A program made the translations under genes and the position numbers. The notes under the pieces are model-generated. The model saw nothing but the letters and a program-made list of their open reading frames with translations. It was not told the origin of the DNA and searched no databases. From Manis javanica (Eukaryota > Chordata > Mammalia > Pholidota > Manidae), in the NCBI RefSeq assembly GCF_040802235.1, contig NC_133157.1:89080001-89144000 (forward strand): 64,000 nucleotides of DNA, written 5' to 3'. Below, in pieces: positions 34,390 through 46,700 of this stretch (position 1 is its first letter; the number at the start of each line of letters is the position of its first letter).

Positions 34390-36455
34390 TTGTTGTCTTC
34401 TATGCGATGAAGAACTGGAAAAAAATAGTGTTCCATTTCTTATATCTTAATTTACTGTTGATTTAAACCCTTAAGGACATTTTTAATTGCCATTTTTAAT
34501 GACCATGATGCATTACATTTTAAGATCTCTTTCTAATTGTCGAACAAGGGAGAAAGACAGCCTTGAATCTTCTTCCTACCGTATAAGGCATTTGGTCTTT
34601 TGAGTCTGATTTACTGCTCACATTTCTGATGGAGTCACAGTGGGTGAGTCAGATGCTCGTTGTTCTTTCTGCTCCTATCTGTACGGCCTCTGAAGATTGT
34701 GGACTTTCCTATTTGTTGTCCACTGTCTCCGTACCACCTGGCCTTCCACTCTCACCGCCACCAAGAGCCAGGGCACCTACACAGCTCTTCAGTATACTAA
34801 GGATGCATTCGAGGGTTACCAAGGTGGGACAGGACACCTGCTGGCACCGTTCTGTTCAGGCCAGAAGCACTGTAATTGATTGTGGAGTGTCAATGTTTAG
34901 GCTGGGTGTTTCTGCTCCGCTCTCTGCCTCTCTGGGCCTGTGGTCCTTCACCAACTTGCATGTGTCCAGGGTCACAGCAGGAAGCCGCAATGAAGAGGCA
35001 CTGAGGGAAACACTGGGCCATGAGCAGCTTGGCCAAGGAAGGGCAGGAATGGGCTTCTGCTGGGTATTCCTGCATGCTGGGAACTGAAAGGTGAGCAGCG
35101 AGTTTAGGGGCTGAAGAGTCCCTTGGAGTCTCTATTTGAACCTTGTGACCTTGGGCAAGTTGCTGAGTTTTGTCGAGTCTGTCTTTTCTGTAAAATGTGA
35201 ATATGATGCATTGATTGCAAAAACGGCCTTCGTTCCCTCCGTCCCCTGCACCTAGGTCGTTTCCAGTATGACTTGCAGCTCTGCCACTGAGAGGTAGAGC
35301 CTAACATCTCACACCATGAATGGGTGGCCCTGTGACTTTCTGTGGCTTACACAGGGCAGCTGCAGAGACTGGGAGCCTGTTGGGAGGCTGGGCCCCTGGT
35401 GGCCGGTGCACTTGGCCGGCTCCTGCTCTTCTGTCTTTGCTGAGAACAAGCCTGGGCTGGTCTGCAGGGAGAAGGCAGGCATGTTGAGAACTGTCCCAGC
35501 TGCCAGTTCACGGGGCCCCCACAAGCACACTGCCCCAGGACTACAGCCCTCCAGAGGCATGTCCCAAGCTACCGTAACCGCCTGGCTGCTCTCAGCCTTA
35601 GCTGCCAGACAGCTGAATCACGAGCTACATAAATGCTTGTTTGCAGCTAGAAAATTGGGAATGTTTGCTTTGCAACAATAGGTAACTGTCCTGCTGTGTC
35701 TTGCAGGATGGTATGAAGATGGAATGAAGCTGTGTGTATTAGCCGTGGATATGCTTTGTGAATCACAGACAGTACACAGATATCAGCAGTTTTTTTCAGC
35801 TTTGGGACTGCAGGTCCCAATCAGTATCAAGACAAGCAGATGCAAACCCATGTAAGCCCTTCACTGCCCTCCGCTCCCCTGCTCAGCACATGGAAGGGCT
35901 TGTGTTTCCTCTTCTAAATGTCTCGGCTACCCTCTAGCTCCCCCAGGTCCATACACCCCACTGCGCACTCAGCCAGTAGGTGCTGACCATCCAGGGTGTG
36001 CCCTGCCTTGCTTTAGGCATGGAGGGTTCCAGGGTGGGCGGGGTGAGGAGGCAAATAAGTAAGTGAATGAAACAGGAAAGTATCGGAGCTGTGGTCCTGC
36101 GGCATCTATACGGAAGGCAAGTGTGCGGAGGGGCGGCCGAGTGGTGTGGCCATTTGGGCTGAGCGGTTCGGGGTGGAGAGACGCCAGGATGAGCCCTGTT
36201 GAGAAGGAGCTGGATGGAGGGCCGTCCCTCTCCTGGGATGCCCAGGGCTATGGGACTGCAGGGTGCTGTGTAATGTCTGACCACAGACTTGAACCTGTGA
36301 GCTCGTCATGCCAACAGCCTGGAGCAGCTGGGCTCCTTGGGGCCCTGCATGGGTCAGGACAGTGGAGCAGGAAGTGTTATTTACTCACCACTTGGTTTCA
36401 CTGCCAGAGTTGGTGCCCACTCCTGACACCACTGGATGACACAGTGGGAAATAAT
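34390..36455. other. Unassigned sequence with one MIR
   Basis: Apart from the MIR at about 35115-35225, I see no gene or clear repeat. Plus-strand frames of 152 and 138 codons have no domain. Confidence 0.4.
35115..35225 (+). mobile_element. MIR SINE
   Basis: 'aaccttgtgaccttgggcaa' (35139) followed by 'gttgctgagttttg' and 'ttctgtaaaatgtgaatatg' (35187) is a MIR core in sense orientation. Confidence 0.8.
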
Positions 36456-36461
36456 GAGGTT

Positions 36462-36795
36462 AGGTGTGTATTGAAATAGTCACCCCAAAACTAATGGCTT
36501 AAAATGAGAATGCTCACTATACTCTCTCCCTGGTCCTGTGGGTCAGGGATTTGGGAGCTGTGTGGCTGGCTAGAGGCCTGCTCATGAACCTGCAGCCGGA
36601 TGTCGGCTGGGTTGCACTCGTCTGACCTCTGACCGGGGCTGGGGGTTCACCTCTGCCCTGGCCAGTGCACTGCCACCCCAACTGGCTGGGGGCCTCAGCA
36701 ACAGGGCTGTCTGAGTGTCCTCCACACGCGGCAGCTGACTTCCCCAGAGGACCTGGCCTGGGGAGTGCCACACCCATGGCTCCAGCGGCTCTCTT
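36462..36795 (-). mobile_element. ERVL-MaLR LTR (MLT1-like)
   Basis: The plus strand has 'ccccaaaactaatggcttaa' (36483), 'tgtgggtcagggatttggga' (36537), 'cctgcagccggatgtcggct' (36589) and 'gcggcagctgacttccccag' (36728). These are the complement of successive MLT1 blocks, so LTR sense is minus. The 61-bp direct repeat copy begins about 60 bases further right. Confidence 0.75.
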
Positions 36796-36858
36796 CCTAA
36801 CAGCCTCAGGAAACTGCAGGGGGCCAGAGAAGGTGGAGCTGGGGCTTTGGGTTTCCCT

Positions 36859-36919
36859 GGAATTCCCAGTGTAAGAGTCACGGTGAGGAGGGTCTTACAA
36901 AGGGGGCAGCAAACGGACT
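36859..36919 (+). repeat. 61-bp direct repeat, copy 1
   Basis: This segment matches 37892-37952 at 58 of 61 positions with no gap. Both begin 'ggaattcccag' and end 'gcagcaaacggact'. The flanks of the two copies do not align. The copies are 1,033 bases apart. Confidence 0.9.
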
Positions 36920-37335
36920 TCTTACAAGATTGGCTGTGGTAGATGTGGCTTCTGACGGGAATTCAGATTAAACACTTGGGAATCATCTTTATCACACCTT
37001 AACGTTCATGCCAAATATATTCATGAATCTAAGGACCCGCTGTCTCATTCAGTAGCCTTACCTTTTTAATTTATGTAATTATACAGTTGAACTCATTGTC
37101 CAAACAGGTGCAGTTATGTGAAAGTCGTCATACAGTGCCTCACTCTGCTCATGGGCTGGGCGGTCCCTGGCTCTGTGCTTGGAGCTGCAGCCTCATTAAA
37201 ATGGGTGGGTGTCTTCATCTTACAAAGTGGTCAGTAACATGCTTCCTCTTTGCTTTAAATATTAGGTGACTCAGAAGCTACCTGTCAGGAGAATAGCTTG
37301 TGCGTGGGAGTTCACTGCTCTGCATCAAGCAGCTT

Positions 37336-37715
37336 GCTGGGGCTGCTGTGGGCCAGCACGGCACAGGGGCTCCACAACAGGGGGTTATTCGCCCCCTTCT
37401 GGAGGCTCAGGGTGTGAGTGGAGGTGTTGGCAGGGCAGCATCCTCCTGGGGCCTGAGAATGGGTCTACCCCAGGCCCCTCTCCTGGGCTGGCGAAGGGTG
37501 GTCTTCTCCCTGTGTCTACACGTGCATGTCTCTGCGTCTAAATCTCCTCTTCTTACAAGGACACCAGTCATATTAGATTAGGTCTTATCCTAATAACCTC
37601 ATTTTAGTTTAATTACCTTTCCAAATACCTCATCTCCCAATGTACTTACATCCTGTGACACTGCAGCTTAAGGCTTCCTTATGAATTTGCGGCAGAACAC
37701 AATTCAACTCAGAGC
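37336..37715 (-). mobile_element. ERVL-MaLR LTR (MST/MLT1-like)
   Basis: The plus strand contains 'tcttcttacaaggacaccag' (37548), 'attttagtttaattaccttt' (37601) and 'atgaatttgcggcagaacac' (37681). These are the complement of the familiar 5' half of MST/MLT1 LTRs; the sense strand would start near 37715. It lies between the two 61-bp direct repeats. Confidence 0.7.
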
Positions 37716-37891
37716 ACTGTGCTTAATGCTGCCCAGCACTGTTCCAGTAATCATAGAGAATAACTTTCAGGATATAGATTTTCAACGAATAAAAAGACTA
37801 GTCCCCCTATGTGCTTTGGTTTCTGATGGGTCCTGTAACTGGTCTGTTCTGGGGCTAGGAACAGGTAGATGCCTGCAGGGCCTTGGAAATA

Positions 37892-37952
37892 GGAATTCCC
37901 AGCATAAGAGTCATGGTGAGGAGGGTCTTACAAAGGGGGCAGCAAACGGACT
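37892..37952 (+). repeat. 61-bp direct repeat, copy 2
   Basis: Partner of 36859-36919. It differs only at two adjacent bases after 'ggaattcccag' and at one C/T position in 'agtcacgg' versus 'agtcatgg'. The C/T change is at a CpG and is a likely deamination. Confidence 0.9.
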
Positions 37953-38054
37953 GTCCTCCCCTGGCTGCACCATCATCAGGCAGAGAAGATGAAATGAGAG
38001 GGACTCAAGGACATGTGTGTCACTGAGCATTCTGGCCATTATCTCTTTGGCACC

Positions 38055-38145
38055 TAAAAGGGCAACTGAGGATTGGCGTGGATGGTAAATGGCTTACAAG
38101 GTGGCTGGGATTCAATCCTGGCTGCTGGGCAGCCGCACCTGCATG
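38055..38145 (-). mobile_element. MIR SINE fragment, antisense
   Basis: 'gcaactgaggattggcg' (38062) and 'ggctgggattcaatcctgg' (38103) read as the complement of the MIR core and its tRNA-like part. It is short and diverged. Confidence 0.6.
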
Positions 38146-38149
38146 TCAG

Positions 38150-39240
38150 TGTCCCTGAGCTGAGCTGGGAGACTTGTGGGCCCTTCCCCCTCAGCGGCAG
38201 GAACACAGGGTGAGCCCACTCAGTGCCATCCCTCAGGTGTCCACCCAGCCCCACAGGAGAAGTGGTTGATGTCTGCTCTGCCACATTGGCTGGAACGCTG
38301 CTAAGCTATAACACAGGGGGTGCGTCCCTGCCAGGGACGGAGCTGGCAGCACTGGGAAAGTGCCAGTGCCGACGATCACCCACAGTGGGGTCTGTGTCCC
38401 AACACTGAGCTGGGCGTGAGGCTCTCAAGACTTGAAGGCAAGCCAAGTGGAGCCCTTCAATGACGCCATCCTCCCTGAAAGACTGGCTTCCTGGGGTGTT
38501 AGGGGACACTGGTTAGACATACCAGGCCCTATGGAGGGGACCCAGGACAGCCCCCTACTGAGAGCCGAGGACACAGGTGACCCGGACCTCCGATCTTTCC
38601 ATACAATGGAAGGGCCCTGCTGTGCATGCCCCCAGTGTGACTCGGAGTAGGGGTGGCAGGGGGACCTTAAGGCTGCATCTGCCTTGAGCAGAGCCTTCAC
38701 CCCTCTCCTCTGCCCCGAGTGTATCGGCAGACAAGGTGACAGCCCAGTGATGCAGGCCAGCCCCACCTGCGGCTGAGCAGGGGGTCTGCAGGGCACCCCT
38801 CAGAGATCCTGCTAGAAAAGGCCCAGCTCAGAGGAAAGCCCCAGTCACATGCCCCAGACTCTAGCCTCCCCAGGACAGCCTGACTCCAGGGGGAAGAGCT
38901 GGCTGGTTCTGTCTACCCAGCCCCATTTCCTGGGGTGCAGGTAGTGTCCAGCGTGTGTGGAGGACAATATTTACTCAGAGTACAAACATTTCTGCCCAGT
39001 CTCAGGGCCCAGGGTCCTCTGGTGGCTTGTCTGTGAGGGAGCTCTGGGCAGGTGTCCAGCCATCCGGGAGCCACCTTCTTCTTTGTGTTTTTACTGCACC
39101 AGGCCTGGCAAACTGGTCAACACTGGGGCCACCCCAGAGTGCCTCAGTTAGCAGGAGTGCAGGGAGACCAGAGGCTGCATTTCTAGCCAGCTCCTAGGGG
39201 ATGCGGATGCTGCCATTCAGGACCACAGGCAGGGCAGGCA
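38150..39240. other. Unassigned sequence
   Basis: No gene or clear mobile element seen in about 1.1 kb of GC-richer DNA. Confidence 0.4.
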
Positions 39241-39241
39241 G

Positions 39242-39274
39242 AGAACCACCGGATGACACAAATCCCATGGCCTG
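39242..39274 (+). repeat. 33-bp inverted repeat, left arm
   Basis: This arm is the reverse complement of 40004-40036 at 31 of 33 positions. It begins 'agaaccaccggatgaca' and ends 'atcccatggcctg'. The sequence between the arms is 729 bases and does not itself pair. Confidence 0.9.
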
Positions 39275-40003
39275 TGAGACACAGAAAATGTTCAATAAGC
39301 CTCAGCACTTACTATGGCCACAGCCTTCTAGAAGTGCCTTCCATCAGAATTGGAATCCTTTCCTGGTTCAGATGGAGAAATTCCATAGGTATGAAATTCC
39401 TCGACTCAATTCCTGGACTGATGCTCTGGTAGACTGTGTGTGTACCTGCCTGGTTCTCAGTCCTCCACCATCAGAAAACCTCACTGTCCCTGTGGGAACT
39501 TCTCTTTGGCACGTCACCCCTCCAAGCCTGGGTAGGGTGAGTTCAAGGCAGGGGCCTGCCTGGGGAGGGGCCGGTGGGAAGGCCTTGGGGCCAGGATGGG
39601 GCAACCCCTGCAGCCTTGCTCGGCTCCAAGGAGTGCAGAGGGGCTGTCATGCCACCTCAGAGAGCCGGCTCGTCCGGGGCTCGCCAGGCAATGCACTGGT
39701 GCCTTTGCCAGCAAGGGCCTCTCACCTGGTTCCCGCCTGCCCAGCTTCCAGGGAAGTCAGGTTCCCATCCAGCAGAAGGGAACAAGGCCCAGGGAGTCCA
39801 GAGGGCTGTTCACTGAAGGCAAGTTTCCCACCCTTGGCATACTCACACTCATGCACATCCTCACACACCTCCTGCTGACCCCTATGCCCTTGGCCATCAG
39901 GAAGGAACTTCTCTGGCCCACAGCATCCAGGACTCTGGGTCACTTCAGCTTTCCTTCCCGAGACCAGGAACCCCCATTGGCACTCCTGGAGTTTTCCCTC
40001 CTC

Positions 40004-40036
40004 CAGGCCATGGGATTCATGTCATCCGGTGGTTCT
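40004..40036 (-). repeat. 33-bp inverted repeat, right arm
   Basis: Reverse complement partner of 39242-39274, with two adjacent mismatches. No direct flanking duplication is seen outside the arms, so terminal inverted repeats of a DNA transposon are not proven. Confidence 0.9.
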
Positions 40037-40039
40037 GTG

Positions 40040-43000
40040 TTGGAGATTAGGCCTGAGTCTAGAGAACATTTTCCATTTGCTGCAAGAGCCATGTCCTGCT
40101 GGGGCTCCTGGGGGCAAAGCAGGAGGGTGGTGCCTGGGGCAGGGCTGGGACGGGCTGCCCCTGTGCACACTACCCGGGGCTCATTGGCTGCAGAGAACTC
40201 AAACACAATGACTTAAAACAAGTCTGCCTTTTACTGTCAGCACACACCAGGAGTTCTAAACAATGCCAGTGGTGACATACTTTTCCCCCAGAATCCTGGC
40301 TGCTGCAAGTCCTAAATAATTACTGCAAGTCCTGGACTTTGGTGATGTGCATGCAAGCTTACAGATTAGCAGGTGACATTCTGGACCCCTTAGGGCTGTG
40401 CTAATGGAGAGAACCCGTGGTGGTTTATTGACCACTACCGCCTGCTCGGAGAGCACATTCTTGGAGGTTCTGGTTGTTCAGCTGGTGGTCCCAGGTCTGA
40501 GGTGCTACATGTTCTGGGGTCCAAGAAGCAGATCTGAGATGCACAAGGCTGGTGTGGTGACAGGATGGAAAACGAGCAGAAGCAGGACTGAGGCCCTCAC
40601 CGGGACCCTTTGGCATTTGCGTTTGTTTAAAATTCCAAACAGGGATACAAGTTAGAACTGAGAGGTGCAAAATTTCTGTTGGGTAAGTTCAGAGTTTGGT
40701 TCATAGTTACACTGTATTTCATTTCATGATTGTTATGGACAATAGTTTGCCTTACAAAGGAGACAGGTGTTATAAGCCAGGTCTGCCCCTCCACCCACCC
40801 CCTGAAAGCTAACTAGGGCAGAAATCCAGGCCCTTGGGTTTTCCTACATGCGCATGTCCTGAGCCTGAAGTATATATGCTGTATTACACACACTGCTACC
40901 TTTTCTGCTGGTAAGTTGCAACCAGCACTGTGTGCCAAACCCTTGCACCATCCATTCTTATTGGAAAGCCCAGGTCCCAGTCAGTGCCCATAGGAGAGGC
41001 ACCCCCACTGGCACTCCAGGAATGTTCTGCCCCACTGGATCTGGAGCCACAGGAGAATGACCTCTGGAGGACCCCCAGCCTGGCCCCCCTAAGCCCTTAG
41101 CTGAGCCCTCCCCAGGAGGGGCTTCAGCGGGAGGACCCCCCGCTCCAATGCACTGGGGGAACTGGGCCCCACTGCCTCCATCCTGAGAGCCTGAAAGACT
41201 GAAGGGGGTCCTTGCAGCTGCCTCCAAGGGTTCGGACTCCCCCTGCTCGATGCTGCTCACTGGCTCCCCTGGAGCTGGGCCTGGAGGGCTCTCCAGCATC
41301 CTACTCCCACCTGAGTCAGGGCGTTTGGGGAGCTATTACAACACCACCCACTCCCAACCCTGTCTAGGGTTGGGCGCTCTGGCCTGTGTCCTCTCCCCCA
41401 AATGCGTGCACGGTCCTGTCGCCAAGCAGTGCCGGCCACCACCCAACCCCACTCTTTAGGCTCCCAGGCAAGCTGAGTTTAAAGCTGAGTTTAAAGAGAG
41501 TGGCTGATAAGCCATGGGCAGAGGGGACAGCGGTGGCTCAGGGGCAGTTTAACTTCCTTTGAAGTCTGTCTGGTCTTCCCCACGAGACAGACAGCATCTC
41601 CAGGGCAGGAAGCACACGTGGTCTTCTATCTCTCACGAGGCCAGGGTCGTGGTGAAGAGGTGATGTCGTGAGTGAGCCAGGATGTACGCAGGCTGAGGGA
41701 CACGCTGGGGTGGCGGCCAGTGTGTGTGGAACAGGGGCAGGTGCACACACGCAGGTCCCTCGTGGAAGCACTGAGCCCCGACCTCGTGGGCGTACATGCC
41801 CACGGCAGGCACTGAGGCAGTTTCTGTGCATCAGTGGCACCTCAGGCCAACTTTCCCTGCCCAAGAAGTTTAGTGTTGGTATTGGACATTTGCTCTCCAT
41901 CACGTCTGCAAGAGACTTGTATTCTGCAAACATCAAACGGGGACCCAGCCCCCAGTGAGCTTCCCACTGAAACGTGACTGCTTCTGGGGCCAGTAATGTC
42001 CAACCCAGCTCCTTCACAGAGCCCCCAGCACATGCCAGGAACCTTGCAGCCCCCCAGGGAGGGACAGGAGTGGTCTGTCCTGGGGAGGGGTTTGAAAGTC
42101 ACAGGCTTGCCTGAACAGCACTGGACCCTAGTGCACGCAGCTCAACATGCTCTGCACCCCTCCCAGTGTGCAGAGGCCAGGGACTAAAAAGGCTTCACAG
42201 ACTCTCCTGCAGCTGGATTCTAGGCATAAGTTATCTCAGTTCTATTAAATGCACATGCTTGAGATTTCAGAGCAGAAGGGGGCCCTGTTTTGTTCTGTCT
42301 GCTGCTTCCATTGGGAAGTGTGGCAGGGAGGCATCTGGCTTTCTGCAGCAGCTTGAGCAGAGGTGCCTAGGTCTAGATGCCAAACAGTGGCTGTGAAAGT
42401 GTGCAGAGCTGGCCGTGAACCCCCTACTTGCTGGTAACATCCAGCTGGAGCCCAGGGGTTCTCCTCATACATTGCTCTTAGTCATGGTAAGCTGTTCCTA
42501 AAGAATGCAATGTGGCTGGTGGTTTTCTAACCCCAGAATTGCAAAGAAGGGGGTGGTCTCAGGGTCTGAAGTGGCCCAGGGTCCCCCCTGCCCCAGGTAC
42601 CCAAGCCTGGGCAGATTGGCAGACCTCTTCGTGGGCGGTCTGTGCTGGTCGTTGGGAACCCCTCCCGGAGGCCCAGGCTGGCCTGCTCCTTGGCTCTCTC
42701 AACCAGTTTGCCAGCATCCAGTGCTTTATATAAACTCTGTTTTGTTTACTAGGCCCTGGTCTTGAGTTAATTAAACTGTCCCTACTGTGCTGTTCCTCTG
42801 CGACTCTGTCTCCACTACCACAAACCAAGTTATTGTCCACAGATTTGAACAAGCTGAGTTTAAATTTGCTATGGAAAGGAGAATGTGACTTCCTTCATGT
42901 GACTCCTGGAGGAGGGAACGGAGGTCTGGCTCACAGACAGCACATTGGCTTTCCCCTCCCGGCCCAGCATGTCTGTCTCAGGCTGCCGGAGTGCGGGGCT

Positions 43001-43190
43001 CTGTGAACCAGCACTGTGGCTGTTACACGCAGTCCTGATTAGATCCCTGCTTGCTAGTGACCACCCAGTGGAGTCTCCCCTCCTGAGCCCGTGGGGGCTC
43101 TATGGAAGGACCCCAATGGCCGGTTACCTGACCAGGGGTCCCTAGGTTATGACTGCTGTCTCCTCTCCCCAGTGTACCCCGGGCCTCCTC
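40040..43190. other. Unassigned GC-richer sequence
   Basis: Three kilobases with no recognised exon or assignable repeat. A perfect 12-bp tandem duplication ('agctgagtttaa') lies at 41471-41494, and the same 12-mer recurs at about 42851. Confidence 0.4.
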
Positions 43191-43194
43191 TCCT

Positions 43195-43375
43195 CCCCCA
43201 GCCCACCCCTGCCTCCCTCCCAGTCCACCCCCTGCCTCCCCCATAGCCCATCCCCTGCCCCCTCCCTGAGTCTACACCCTGCCTCCCCCCAAGTCCACAC
43301 CCTGCCTTCCCCAGTCCTTCCCCCCTATCCACCCCCTCCTCCCTCTTCTCCCCCAGTTCACTCCAAGCCTCCTTG
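43195..43375. repeat. C-rich minisatellite-like tract
   Basis: The plus strand repeats variants of 'gtccaccccctgcctcccc' with a period of roughly 25 bases, decaying to the right. Nearly all bases are pyrimidines. The left part (43195-43221) has five C runs of three or more, giving a G-quadruplex motif on the minus strand and an i-motif on the plus strand. The open frames across it are driven by composition. Confidence 0.75.
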
Positions 43376-43491
43376 TCCTACAGGGATCTTGGGGTCCCAT
43401 GGGCACCCTCTTGTGTGGGGCTCCAGAGAGAAAGCTAAAGCTTGGCCATGCTGACCCATGGGGAACTTAGCCCAACCCCAGGTGATGTACA

Positions 43492-43705
43492 TGGTATTAC
43501 AGGTGCACCCGCTTTTTGTGCTTCATTTTATTGTACTTTGCAGATGATGCACCTCTTTAACAAACCGAAGGTTTGTAACAGCCCCATCCAGCAAGTGTAT
43601 CAGTGTATCAACGAGCAACAGCATTTGCTCACTTTGTGTCTCTGTGTCATATTTTGGTCATTTCCTCGGTATTTCACCTTTTTGTTATTATTTTATGTGT
43701 TGCTC
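43492..43705. mobile_element. TcMar-Tigger DNA transposon end
   Basis: From a 'tacaggtgcacccgc' end the sequence runs through 'ttattgtactttgcagatg' (43528), 'aaaccgaaggtttgtaacag' (43562), 'cagcatttgctcactttgtg' (43619) and 'tctctgtgtcatattttggt' (43639). This is the terminal region of a Tigger1-type element. Only one end is present; no transposase frame was found. Confidence 0.75.
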
Positions 43706-43709
43706 CTCT

Positions 43710-46700
43710 CCACGGAGTGTGCGCCCCAGGTTCACGGGGGTGAGATGGAGGTTGGCGGGCACAGGCCCAGCTCCCACCGGGCTGGCGGCCTTGTCTCAGC
43801 CAGGTGCTGCCTGGTCCTTTCCTGTCCCACAGGCCACCACCTCCTCCCATTGATGCTGTGACACATGACTCAACCCAGGGGCCCACCTTCCTCCACTGCA
43901 CCCCAGCCTTGGATAGGCCAGCTCTTTGTCAGCTATCTTTTCAACGTGTTATCCATGGATAATTTCATGCTGTTTGTTCACCTTTGGGTGACTCTTTCAA
44001 ATGGTTATTTGCATGTCCAAATGCTCTTCTCTCGTAGGTAGGAAGCTTTGGCTTTTGATACTATTTTTGCAAGTGGGCTTCCTGTTTGGACTCAAAGGTT
44101 GCACATGCACTCCTTCTTACTCCTTCTTACTTCTATAACAACCCGCTCCCTGACAGCTCACTGCAGGCAGCAGAAGGGTCAGAAGGCTGTGCGGAGAGGT
44201 CGCACGGATCAGTGCTGTGAGGCACCCACCCTGCAGGGTCTGGGTGGTACTTCCAAATGTGCCTCTGCCCCCCTGTCCTCTTACCTATTTTATCTTTTTA
44301 TTATGGTTGGCTCCTGTGCACAGCTAGGAAAAGATCAGTGTGGGCCATGGAGAAGCGTCCTGTGTGTTCTGGGCTGGCCTCCCTGCCTCCAAACGGTCCA
44401 CGGGCCAACGCTGCAACAGGGGGTTTTTCTGTGCTGACCTGCCCCCCTTCCTTGTGTATAGACAGTCACCCCATTACTTCCTCCCTGACAGTGCTTTTAA
44501 CCATGAGAACTTGAATGTTTTTCCTAGATCCTTCTGTTCTTCTCTGGTGGGAGGCTCTTTTTCAGGCCTTAGGAAGCTGGTGTCCTTCTGTTTTTCCCCT
44601 GGGGACTTCAGCCCCTTAGGTTTACAAGAGGATCTTCAGTCCTTTGACACCACCACCTTAGCTGTCAGCCCTGGCACGGAAATGAGACAGAAGAGCCCAA
44701 ACACTTATTTTTAAACCTGGAAACATTCTGCCCCCTGTTGATCATGTGATACTCTGTCTGGGGTCAGTGGAGAAAAACAGGCAGTTAGGGAGACAGAGAC
44801 ACATGTCAGGCCCTGGCCGGAGGAGCCCCCCTGCGGCGTGCATGCCTGGGCCACCTGCCCCTGTCAGATGACCTGCATGAGAACAGGCCTGGGCGGCAGG
44901 GGCCCGGGGCAGGCCAGCCCTGCTCGTGGACCTGCCACCCAGTGGGGAGGGGATGGGCTCTCCACCAACCAGACTTCCAGCTGGAGGTCAGGTGAATCTG
45001 GGAGCATCAGCTTCCTCCCTCATCACATGGGTTCTTTTATTTTTGTGTCCACTGAATGGATTTACAGAAGGGTGCTCTCTTGTGGACAAAATGCCTGGGA
45101 GCCTGCAAATCCCAGGCAATACCCTGTAGTTAGCACTCGTCCCACAGAAGCAGGGACATCAGGCTCTGCCAGCAGCAACTGAAGTACACAAGCAAGCAGA
45201 TCTTGACTTCTCCCGTGTGAGCAGCCTGGGTGATTTTCTACTCTTCGGGGTTCGCCTAGGCTTACTCCCCTCCTGCACTGACTGTGCATCTTGTGGGGCT
45301 GGGTTTGGCTTATTTCTTAAATTCCTTGGACAACAGCAGCTGTTTCCACATGAAAACAGCCTTGAAATCACTGGCCTCTCAGCCCACGGGTGGGAGTAAG
45401 GACACAGTCCCCATCAGCTGAGGACCGCACAGACACCTGGTGCATTCCCACCGTGGAGGGGACGCCAATGCAACGGGGACACTGGGATCGGCAGGTGTCC
45501 AAGACAACACAGATAAGAGTCTCACAAATGCAATGTGAGCCCAAGAAGTGGGGCAGAAAGGTACACACTGTACAGCTCAGTTCCACTTACACAAGGTATG
45601 AAGTCAAGGGAAACTCAGCTATGCTGTTCGAAGTCAGGATAGCGGTGACCCCCGGCTGTACAGGGGTGACTCTCTGTGGTGCTGCTGACATCTGCTCTGC
45701 TCCGGGGTGGGGTGAGCAGTTAGTGAGACACCAACAGACTGTGCGCTTAGAGAACATGTCACGTGTGTGTGCATGTGTGTGTGTGTGTGTCTTAAAAATA
45801 AGACTTAGGTCCAGCTCTGTTGTGGGACGAGAGATCAGAAGGCCACGTGGGCCTTTGGAAAGGAGAGGCCCCACTTCAGACCCCACGTCCTCTGCCCAGC
45901 AGGACCCCTGTCCTGGGTGAGCTCTGATCTATGCTTCCCCCCAAGGCTGGAAGTGTCGGGCCTGGGGAGAGGAGGGATGGCCAGCGCAGACTGCAGTGTT
46001 TCCCAGGTGTCCCCGCTCTGGGATCATGGCTTTGAGGTTGCCGACTAAAGAGAAAATAAAAAACTGTTTTCGTTGTTGTTTTCAACATTAAGACTACAGA
46101 CTGTCTGGAACAATCACAACCCCCAGGGGCGTTTGGCATTTGACGTCGAAGATCCAGCGTCCTCTAGAATGTGGGCAAAGGGCAGAGCCGGACTGTAAGA
46201 AGCAGAGCTGTCAGCCTTTGTGAGGTTATAAGCCAGGATTCACTACTGACTATTATTATTATTAGTTTGACTCATGCAGAACTGAACCTCTTAAGAGGAA
46301 GAGATCCAATTTCCCTCTCAGAAACCTTTAAAAAAAGAACCATCTCCCCAGATAACGAAAGGACAGACCAATTCAAAACTTCTACTTCCTCATTTCTGTG
46401 CTGAATCTCAAATGCACTTAAGGAAAAAAAACCACTGAGACACACAGACCTATTTTAAGAACAACAGGTATTTCCACATTGGTGCTTTGACTTATTTCTA
46501 GATCAGAAATGGTCCTGCAGGTCCACAAAACCCCATCCCACCCAGCATTCGCTGTGCGTGGTTCCTGAGAAAGAACAGCCGTGGGGGCTGGCAGAAAGGT
46601 GGCTTTGTCTTTTTTTAAGATGAAATGCTGAGAATTTACTAATTTGTAATGTCTGCTTTGGTATTCTACACAGAATCCAAATTGGAACTGAGCCCATTCT

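Noticed and set aside
39201-39878. 225-codon plus-strand open frame
   Set aside because: No domain is visible. It starts inside the zone holding the 33-bp inverted duplicate, and other frames are open over the same interval on both strands.
39242-40036. Confirmed DNA transposon
   Set aside because: No target-site duplication or transposase is seen, and only one locus can be examined, so a local inverted copy is equally likely.
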